Source: Apostichopus japonicus (Eukaryota; Echinodermata; Holothuroidea; Aspidochirotida; Stichopodidae). From it: 64,000 bases of DNA. The DNA lies in contig NC_092583.1 of the NCBI RefSeq assembly GCF_037975245.1, forward strand, positions 2,721,264 to 2,785,263, read 5' to 3'. The translations under genes were made by a program, and so were the position numbers. The notes beneath the pieces are model-generated. The model saw only the letters and a program-made list of their open reading frames with translations, was not told the DNA's origin and searched no databases. This document shows, one piece after another, positions 55,252 to 64,000 of this stretch (within the stretch, counting starts at the first letter, position 1; each line of letters begins with the position of its first letter).

Positions 55252-58200
55252 CAATAATGTAACTCGATATCAATGAAAAAGAAAACACAAACATTGTATA
55301 TAAGATGATTTATTTTATTTTCTTGTAAATTTTTTCTCATATGCATCTCACACTTTGACACTATGAACTACTACACAGAAATACAACCAACGTATACTGA
55401 AATAAGAAATCGACTTCTTCCTTCAATATGAGAAAGAAAGTCTTCATATTTGGTCTATGACTAGGTATTACATAAAAGCCGCTAGTAGAAGAGGGAACTT
55501 CAATACACAGATAAAAATTGTGAATGTGTACAAGAGACAATCCCGTTTTTATCAGAAATGTTTTCTAATAAATATTATCAGTCCGCAGAAGTGGCGTTTA
55601 TATAAAATGTGAAAATAAATAACGGTCAGCGCATACGACTATGGACTCTAAATCGGAAAATTAATACACTCCCGGACCAAACTTCTCTGAAATGAGATGG
55701 TTTACTCGGTGCAGAAACCATTTGAAAACGAATCAAAACTTGGACAAGCTTCTTTCAAAAGTCCTTGCAAGTTTGTTTTCTGCGATTGTACAGAATGCAA
55801 AGTGTTAATATGTCTTGTACACCTTGTAATATTATGTGATGAAACAAATCATAAATAATCAAAAATGTTGCGGAACAAGGGTTATCCGTTTTCTAAAACA
55901 ACACATTGAGAGGTTTTAAAACAGAAAACGACTGGATTTACTAGAATTAGAGATTAAAAATGACAACATTTATGTAACGCAAGGACTAACATGAATATTA
56001 ACTTAAGAATCGATCTGGACGTCAGATTAAATATTTCAAACCGAGGTTAACTTTGGCAGGAGTGAGAAAAAAATTACTTCAGAGATACTGTGAAAAATGA
56101 AAAGCCTCTCTTGAAATGTTCCTTTAAATACTCTTCCTAGTCAGAGATAACATAAAGCTTCATTTAAAATAGAAAATAACGAGTTGGTCGGAGGGGTTTA
56201 TATATAAAAAAGAGACAGTTAGCAGATGTCACTTAAGAAGGTGGAAATCTAAACTAATTTTTGCAGTGTCATCAAATAACAGGAGAACTGCAATGTTGTG
56301 ATGCTAAGCTAGAACTACTCACTCATAACTCTGATGTTAGGTGCTGAAATTTAAAGTGACCAAACAACTTTTGTTTTGTAGTAAACAATTTTTGTTTACA
56401 AAACAAGTTTTGTAGTAAACAATGTTCATACACAACACATGTGTGTGTATGTGCATGTGTGTATATATATGTATATATATTTGAAATTGTTGGGAGTTGG
56501 AAAATGTTGATGCATCTATCCAGTCAAGTTTGTGTAAAACAATAACATTAGTAATAAAGCTTGCTTACATATCTAGCGAGCCAAGCCTGGGTAAAAGTCT
56601 AGCCATTAAACACAACAGTGGGTGAAGTATGCACCCGAGGAAACATGGCTAAACAGACAACAATATTAGCAACCTGGGTAAACAGCTAGCTAACAGTGAG
56701 TGATTTTATGTATCTTAAAAGTTCCTGGTAGCTTTCATGTTACCAGGAAAAGGCTGTAATATGCTGCTAGCATAAGCCACAGTGACTTTTAATCAAATTG
56801 TAGCTTCATAATTTAATGAGATGGATAAGCTAAAGAATTTTTTTTTTTAAAACAAACAAAAATCTACCCAATGGCAATGTCCTGGATGGGTTTTCTGACT
56901 GGATTACAGCCCATTCACAGTGATGAACCACTACAAATGCTGAAACTGCTGAACATGAAATCATGGCTTTCAGGATTTCACACAATATCTGACAAAAAAC
57001 ATACAAAAATACATAAAACATATTGAAATAAAGTACAGAACCTCTTGGTATTTTTGTTTTTTGCACACAAGGTTTTTAAGCCTACACACAATGCTGAACA
57101 ATTAAATTAATATAACAGTTAAAAATAAAATGATAAAGAAAAAATGGTATTTAGCATGATCGATAAACCTCTGAGAAAAAGAGTAACAAACATACAATGT
57201 AGCACACAGATTGTATCTCCTTCACAATACCAGCTTGTGTAAAAAAGTTGGCATCTATAACAAATTTTGGATAAAAAATTGTAATTTCAGACATTTTCTA
57301 GATTCTAGAGAAATATTGAAGTGAAACATACAACGACAGATATAAAAAAAAACGATAGATGTCTAGCGTTCTAAAAAAAACAACATTGATTTACTGTTCA
57401 CGATATTATTCGGATAGAAGAATCAGAATTTGTTGCTTCAACTATGATTTAGAGTAAAAAGTTTTTTTTCTTTTCTTTTTTCAATCAACTCTCTGACTGA
57501 AAATGGAAAAAAAAAACTCTATAATGGTGGGGACAGAAAATTGGTCCCAGATAGAAACAGAAGTTGATTAAATGGATCTCTTTTTATCTGACCACCTCCT
57601 TTTCTGTATTTATAAACTTGATTCAACTTGCACTGTGGCTTTGTACTCAAAGTAACTGAGATGTTTCGTTTTTAACAGTGGCAAGATAAAACATATTATT
57701 ACAACAGGCCTCTAACAAGGCTTTAACCCAGCAAGATGTAAAAAGTGAATTCATTATATCCGAAAGTCCTGAATCGTAAGAATAAACAAGAGTCTGTTTG
57801 GCAATGAATGCATTACTTATTCCTCAAATTTTTGTCACCTTTTTTGCTCAAGTGTTTAATAGTCTTTTAACTTTGAATTTCTTGAACATTAAAAAACTAG
57901 TGTCTTTTCAGAATACAACTTTTTTTAATTTTGTTTTCAAATTCTGTTTACTTTGTTCAAAAGACTATGTCAGCTTAAGACTAATGCAGATTATTGGACA
58001 ACTTGAACAACTGTAAACTTTGGTGAAAATCTAGCCTATATAATGATCCAAAACAACCATTACCTTCACCTTTAGAATGTAAACAATTGGGTAAGATGAA
58101 TAGCACATCTTCCTCAACATTTCAGACACAACCACTTTCAAAAGACGTCCGGGAAAGGAAGCGCCGCTTCATTCATTGTACGATGTCATAATGCCACTAG

Positions 58201-58879
58201 GAGTTGAAACTCTTCTACTTCCAACTGTGTATCATTTATGTTTCCATTGTTTATGAGTGACAGCTAAAGAGCTTCTCACTGAAAGCAATAACAGTATTTA
58301 GTTAAACAAAGAACATTATTCTTCTAGCACCAATATATAGAAACTACCAACTCTGTCAATAACTTAAAAAAAAAAAGAAAACTTTAAGCACAAGTTAATA
58401 TGTGATGATTTCAAACTTGTTTAAGTCTTCATCTATCTTTACTGCACACACATAAAGAGCAAAAATAAATATCTTTTGAAAACACAATTTCTATGTTTCA
58501 CAGCCAATTGCTGGAATAGGAAGGCGAAGGAGGGGGTGGCTTAGAATAACTCCTTTTTTTCCCTTCCAAATAAGACAATGGTAATGGTTAGAGTCACTTC
58601 TACAATAATGTTTTTTAATTTTGTTAATTATCTGAATGAAAGAAAACTGCATTAGTATCTAAAGCAATACCAAGGTACTATGCAATTGTCCCTACAAATG
58701 GCAAGTGTTGAAATAATAAATACAAGCAAGAAGACAATAAATAGCAAGAATAAACAGAAACATCGCAACAGAGTTTTGACGGTTGGCAAAAATATAAATC
58801 CCCCCCCCCAATAAAAATAAATATAACTTTTACAGGGGAGAGAGAAAACTAATATTTCCTACTCTTCCCATATGGATGA
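55252..58879. other. 3.6 kb without recognisable coding sequence
   Basis: AT-rich, with short open frames only. If the exon at 58880-58981 is real, much of this is its 3' UTR: minus-strand AATAAA signals lie at 55309-55319. A short TATATATGTATATATAT tract is near 56463. Confidence 0.5.
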
Positions 58880-58981
58880 TTATAAAACAACCTCTACTAA
58901 GTTGAAATTCTGCTTTCCAGAATATCGACTTGGGGGGAGGATATTATCGCAGAAATGCTCCCGTAACTCGTCTCTCATTCG
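58880..58981 (-). CDS. Candidate terminal exon, unidentified gene
   Basis: Minus-strand acceptor TTTCATTGCAG precedes 58981. The frame runs 33 codons to TAA: RMRDELREHFCDNILPPSRY, then a tail ending NFNLVEVVL. Phase 0. The composition looks protein-like and the acceptor is good. I do not recognise the protein, and no partner exon with a matching donor was found up to the window end. Confidence 0.45.
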   Translation of the reverse strand, partial: RMRDELREHFCDNILPPSRYSGKQNFNLVEVVL

Positions 58982-60029
58982 CTGCAATGAAACACACAAC
59001 ATATTAAGCGAAATCGATACGATTACTGATACTTTCAAAACGTTATGATGAACACTTATAATTATCAACATATTCACATAATACTGTAGAATGTTTAATG
59101 ATTTTAAAGCAAACAATAAATGTGGGAAAACATTAATGTAGTTGATGAAGGTTACAGAGGTCGCAACTACCCTTCTTCCGACATAACGTTGGTAAAAGAG
59201 CATTGTTGAGATGTTCTCACAAAAATCTCGCAAAAATCTGATCATGTTGATTACTGATTGACCACTTTACGATGATTTATCTTTCAAGACAATACTGAGT
59301 ATGTTGCAAGAGGTCTCTTCCTGACAAATAAATTTATACAAAACTATTCATTTCCAACAAAAAAAAGAGTAGGAAAAAACAAAAAATTTGTGCATGGGAA
59401 GGATGTCCCAAATTAGATTACTTTTTACTGACCACTGCTGTAATAAGAGACAAAAGATTTCAGCACCATATTCATGACTAAAACAATTAGACTTGTTACC
59501 AGTTCTTAAACACTGTACAACGACATATAGATGACGGAAAAAGAAGATTTCGGCACTTTACAGACGAAATCGACTTGATGTTGAAATGCGGATAAACCAA
59601 TGAAATATCATCATAAATGTAGGGTGCATTTTTCAAATATTTAACAAGCTACAGGTATGACTTCACAATTCCTTTTTTTCCCCTTTCAATTTGTGATAGA
59701 CTTTTTGGAATTTTCAGCCTCAGTGGGGTACTGTTTAAAATGGCAGAAAGATGCAAGTGCCTTTTTCTTCCAAGTGGTGGATGGCAAGATTTATCCAGTT
59801 TAATAGCCTGACCTTTTTGAGGCATCCATGGTTATTCTCTCGTTTAGTAGATACCATGTTATATCACATTCCTACATACTCTAGAATCAAGACTAAAAAC
59901 GGCATATTTTCCAATGAACGACAACGACAAGATTCTTTTCGTAACTGATTTTCAAGAAGTCGTGCATTAACGATACATAACGCAAGTAAGAGAAAAATGA
60001 AATTAAAAATTGAAAATCAATTTCAAACA

Positions 60030-60430
60030 GGTAACATTTTAGTTTGGTTTTGAGTTATGGGAAGAAGAACGACGAATATCACTGAGGATATTGTTCCAAA
60101 GACGGGGAGCGGCATTTGAAAAAGCTCTTAGACCGTAAGTACTGGTTCGAACAACCACAAGAGATCTTGGAAAGATTGGCAAGATCACACGAGAAAGGGA
60201 CACAAGGATTGACTAGTTCGGTTAGATAGTCAGACGTCATGAAGTTGAGAACCTTATAAGTGAGGATGGTATTCAACTGGTATTAACCAATGAAGATCTT
60301 GAAGAGCCGATGTGATTTGCTCTTGTTTTTTCGTGTGAGGGGAGACGAAACAAGCTGCAGAATCTTGTCTTCGCCGAAGTCTCGAGATATCTATTGGTGG
60401 TAAACCGATGAGATCTTATTTTAATTATCC
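60030..60430 (-). mobile_element. Non-LTR retrotransposon remnant (reverse transcriptase C-terminus)
   Basis: Minus-strand fragments in shifting frames give LQNSAARLVSSPHTKK, ITSALQDLHWLIPVE, TYKVLNFMTSDYLTELVNP and FSNAAPRLWNNILSDIRRSS. This order is the end of a CR1/Jockey-type LINE reverse transcriptase (NAARL, LHWLPV, YLT-LL, APRLWN). At least two frameshifts break it, so it is dead. Confidence 0.85.
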
Positions 60431-61837
60431 AGCCTGGATGTTACAAATGATGGTTGGGTTTTGCCTCTCGTTTATGATAAATTGATGGCACTTCCTGTAC
60501 ATAGTTTGTCATCGTATTCGATAACACATCGACGATAGAAATATCTACCGGCTTCATGTAGTGAGTATTTCTTTTCCGAAACAGAGTAATCTGGAAATCC
60601 TTCAATATTTAATGTTCAAACACATGTTGTGTTGCTAGCATATGAAGATATGTTATTAGGAATAGTTAAGTGCTGACTTCAGGCTGTGCATTCAAATTTG
60701 GAGTATTTATAGATGCAAATATTCATGAGTTTTCATTATCGGAAATCAGAAAGCCAACAAAAAACTGGGCAGGTGGTTGTCTAGATGATTACTACGGCAA
60801 CCAATGACATCACCATGGTGAAAGGCCTACTTTATATGTTATATTATTTTATTTTAGCAATCCACCTGCCAATTTCAAACTAGGAGATAAGGGGTGGGGG
60901 AGGGGTAGAGAGTTTCATATAGAGCTAAAAAAAACAGTACTGCATCCTAAACAGACAAAAATCAAGACTGTTTTCAACTGAAAATGAAAAATTTCACAGT
61001 ATTTTTTTTTACACTCATGATTCGAGAGCATTTCTAGACAACTAAAGACGAAAGTAATTTTTCTCGCAAACAGACCAGAAATGAGCAATTTTTTTATTTC
61101 AAGGGGATCAATCAATTTGACAAGTCAAAAGTTGATATGATCTCCAATTTTGGGTGGTTGCACATTGCCAGCTGGTTATTACTATCAACGACAACATATA
61201 CACTGATTGTCTCCACTCATGATTACCTATCTGATCTTAATTAACTCCTTGATAACCTCTCTTCGTTAATTACCTATTTCAATGATTACCTCTTTCCTTC
61301 CACTTTTTAAGTTGTACTTATATGACTTGGCTTTGTAACTGTGTGTCATTTCGACAACAATAATGCCTGTAGTTTTCCTTCATTTTTTGGATGGCCCTTC
61401 AAATGTCAAAGGGATCAACATGGCTACAATAATTTGGATGATCCTCATTAATGATCTAATGACCATTCATGATATACAGAACTATTTTGTGTCGCACAGA
61501 TTTCCTGGTTTTGCTTCGAAATTTTTTGTAGTATTTACCAAAATTGCGGTGTCCCTTATGCTCGTTTCAAGTATTGTTGCTTTAGCAGGAGAGTCCAAAA
61601 TGAACTATTTAAGTGATGATGAGAATACAAAATAGTATTGGGTGAAATTAAGTAATTTAAACGAGCACAAACAAACCCAAATAGACTTTGCTAAGGAAAC
61701 TAACACAGGAAAGAACCTGTGCAGAATAACCAAACATAGAAAAAAAACCAGTGCTAGACTGACACCCCCAGTCCCCTAACAACGTGACTGTGGCCATGTA
61801 ACCATGACAACATTTTATATATAGAGCAGTACAGCAC

Positions 61838-61945
<108 letters not shown>

Positions 61946-62092
61946 AGCATATATATATATACATATAAATTTATTTATATTTATTATAATCAATATTATA
62001 ACTATAACCAATATTATAATTATATGAACAATTATAAAATAAATTATAATATAAGTTATTATAATAAAATATAATAAAAACAGTAGCTGCAG

Positions 62093-62234
62093 CACTTCCT
62101 CTCTGAAATTGTGAAAATGGTTTAAAATTTTTCTCTGGATTTACTTCAACATACTGGTATGGAATGTTATTGTCCAACAAGGTGCTAATGAGCCTCACCA
62201 GTGTCATGACGATACAACTTCTACCTTGAATCAT
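62093..62234 (-). other. Coding-like stretch of unknown origin
   Basis: A minus-strand frame reads SCIVMTLVRLISTLLDNNIP, then [15 protein letters not shown] and [11 protein letters not shown], with balanced composition unlike its surroundings. It loosely recalls the thioredoxin-fold start of prostaglandin E synthase 2 (IPY--VEVNP) but lacks a CPxC site. No good donor follows and the acceptor (ATTCAAG) is weak. It may be an old exon or a transposon piece. Confidence 0.3.
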
Positions 62235-62738
62235 AAATGCAAAACTTAGCTACCTAAAAATATTCATGTTTTATGAAATTTATGCTCTAAATTTATGCTT
62301 TAAAATTGTTGTAGAGTGAGTGAGGCTTTGAGAATTTTAGGTGAACACTTGATGGAAAAAAGAAAGAAGGAAATTTGGTGGAGGAAAAAAAAAAAAAATT
62401 CAAAACTTTGAGATTCTAGATAGACAGATTAATCTAGACAGAATAACACCAAGAATGAACTATGATGCACTTTGATGGGTTTCGAACGTGTCAGTGTAGT
62501 GAAGGAATTAAAAACAAGGTTGAGATATTTATTTTTCGAGGTTAATACTTAGAAGCTAAAGAAGAATCTTTGGGCAATCTGAGCTGGCAAAGTGAGACCT
62601 TGTAAAAAGACTTATCTTAAAACCACAGAAGGTGCCTCACATTCTAGGCATTCCAGACGTAGTATTGGCAATATGTAAATGAGATGTTAATGAGATGTAA
62701 ATGAGATGTGATCACGCTGCAGCAATCCAGCTGTAATT

Positions 62739-62802
62739 TCAGTTGTCCATGTTACAATCGACTGGCAAGTAAGGCATGATGAAAGTTGGCACATGATTAA
62801 AC
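62739..62802 (-). CDS. Candidate terminal exon, unidentified gene
   Basis: A good minus-strand acceptor (TTATTTTTGCAG) is followed by one base completing a split codon, then FNHVPTFIMPYLPVDCNMDN and TGA. The composition is protein-like; the family is not recognised. Its upstream exons would lie right of 62.8 kb and probably beyond the window. Confidence 0.4.
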
Positions 62803-63293
62803 CTGCAAAAATAAAATATGAATTAAAAAATTAAAAACATTAAAAACAAATGAAAATTATTATAACAGATGCCCCATACAAAAATACCACCAGCATAAAT
62901 GTGCATCACTTACAGTAATTTAGTATATGAATGTCTATTATCCTTATCTAATACAGACAAAACCTTGAAAAGCTTACAGACTCAGCCACGACCAATTTTG
63001 TCTCGCTTGAGTGTGTGGTACCATCACACTGTAGCAAAATTTATGTATGTTTCTACACATAATGGGATTTACCAGTTACAGAAAACAGTTGAAAAATGTT
63101 AAGAGAAAATATGATGCTACTAATGGATGAAAGGGACAAAAACCATTTGAATTTAGGGAGATAACTACTGATATGCCCTGTGGCACATTAACTGTTACAG
63201 TATATACAGCACACAAGTGAACAAATATTAGATCAAATACTGATTCCAACAGTATGAATTTTTGCCTGTGTAAGGCATCATGTCTATAGTAGG

Positions 63294-63415
63294 ATGCTAA
63301 GGGAGGGGGCTGGGGGGGGCTGCAGCATCATGCAGCCAGGCTGCACGGGACATCATAGAGTCCTGTGCAGCCTGGCTGCATGATGCTGCAGCCCCCCTCC
63401 CTCCTCCCTTAGCAT
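63294..63415. repeat. Near-perfect 122-bp inverted repeat
   Basis: Arms 63294-63350 and 63361-63415 pair almost fully (ATGCTAAGGGAGG / CCTCCCTTAGCAT outside, GCAGCCAGGCTGCAC / GTGCAGCCTGGCTGC inside) around a 10-nt loop, CATCATAGAG. The arms are GC-rich in an AT-rich setting. A diverged repeat shared with 19.5 kb continues to about 63535. Confidence 0.9.
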
Positions 63416-63535
63416 TAGTTTGCGCTGTGCAGTTTCACACGACAGCCATTGCTGGTCATCAAGATAATCTCTATTCTTTGATACTGATTGAGGCTGGCTG
63501 CAGAGGATATTGCAGCTGCTGCAGCTTTTCTTCTT

Positions 63536-64000
63536 GGCACAGTGCCAGACCAATATCAAAAGTCTATCAAAGGTTTAAACTTCAAAGGTGGTATCTCTCC
63601 AAAGAGTGCACATCATTGACAGACAAGATTTTTAAGACATGGCAACAATTTACTGTGAATGATAAACAACATGTTTGATTTTCACCTGTGGTCATGTGTA
63701 ACCTTTTACTACTTTTCCTATGACCCTTGATGCCTATCCTACTCCCCCCCCCCCTTCCATCTCCTCGTTTCACATTTCCTCACTACAGTACCGTAAGGAA
63801 TTGTTAAAAATATTTGAAAGACTCCTAATAGGTGATCAACAACAATACCAGAATAAAATCTTATTCCAGCCACTTTAAAATTTGCTCAGATTGCAAACAT
63901 CTACCTGGTATTGAAATTAAGATATTATTACTTAAGGTAAAGATTATAAATCGCTATTTGTGGAAGCTAAAAATAAGATCTTAATTATGTCCACACACTC
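63536..64000. other. Right end of window, nothing recognised
   Basis: AT-rich sequence with a poly-C run near 63747. Open frames are short and without resemblance to known proteins. Confidence 0.5.

Noticed and set aside
61363-61635. 90-codon plus-strand open frame with hydrophobic stretches
   Set aside because: No family resemblance, no splice sites, and composition typical of AT-rich noncoding DNA.

Overview
This is animal (intron-rich eukaryotic) genomic DNA, AT-rich and full of microsatellites, minisatellites and small mobile elements. Exon-by-exon reading recovers three complete, conserved single-copy animal genes. A tandemly duplicated IgGFc-binding-domain gene sits at the left edge. 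IgGFc-binding expansions, tRNA-derived SINEs, Penelope-like and CR1-like remnants together suggest a marine invertebrate deuterostome, most likely an echinoderm; this is inference, since no mitochondrial or rRNA marker is present.

Layout. (1) 1-9.05 kb: two tandem minus-strand copies of a gene with a large IgGFc-binding exon. The left copy is cut by the window edge. The right copy (7387 down to about 4070, perhaps 2666) continues into a Cys/Pro-rich exon and then a membrane-segment exon, all joined in phase 1. A truncated U2 snRNA copy and TTAA-flanked miniature elements lie in and around it. (2) 9.9-23.8 kb, plus strand: GMPPA, the regulatory alpha subunit of GDP-mannose pyrophosphorylase, in 11 coding exons, 422 aa. 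Its last coding exon exists twice, at 21958-22058 and 23671-23771. Both copies are 101 nt, same phase, own acceptor and own stop. (3) 24-28.3 kb: a SINE, short tandem repeats and one TTAA element; no gene recognised. (4) 47.3 down to 28.3 kb, minus strand: ARMC8, a scaffold of the CTLH/GID ubiquitin ligase, in 18 exons, 662 aa. (5) 48.35-54.18 kb, plus strand: LETMD1, a LETM1-domain mitochondrial inner-membrane protein, in 8 exons, 383 aa, head-to-head with ARMC8 across about 1 kb and with a YY1-like motif on its start codon. (6) 54.2-64 kb: no full gene. There are two candidate minus-strand terminal exons (58880-58981 and 62739-62802), a coding-like stretch at 62.1 kb, a LINE reverse-transcriptase remnant at 60.0-60.4 kb, a long TA tract and a near-perfect 122-bp inverted repeat.

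All splice models were made by hand from GT/AG sites, reading-phase arithmetic and remembered family sequence. For the three named genes every exon length fits its neighbours' phase, so those models are strong. The IgGFc model beyond its first two exons, and the genes right of 55 kb, are tentative. The genes serve unrelated jobs (glycosylation precursor supply, ubiquitin ligation, mitochondrial function, secreted or surface recognition). The only sign of shared control is the ARMC8/LETMD1 divergent promoter.
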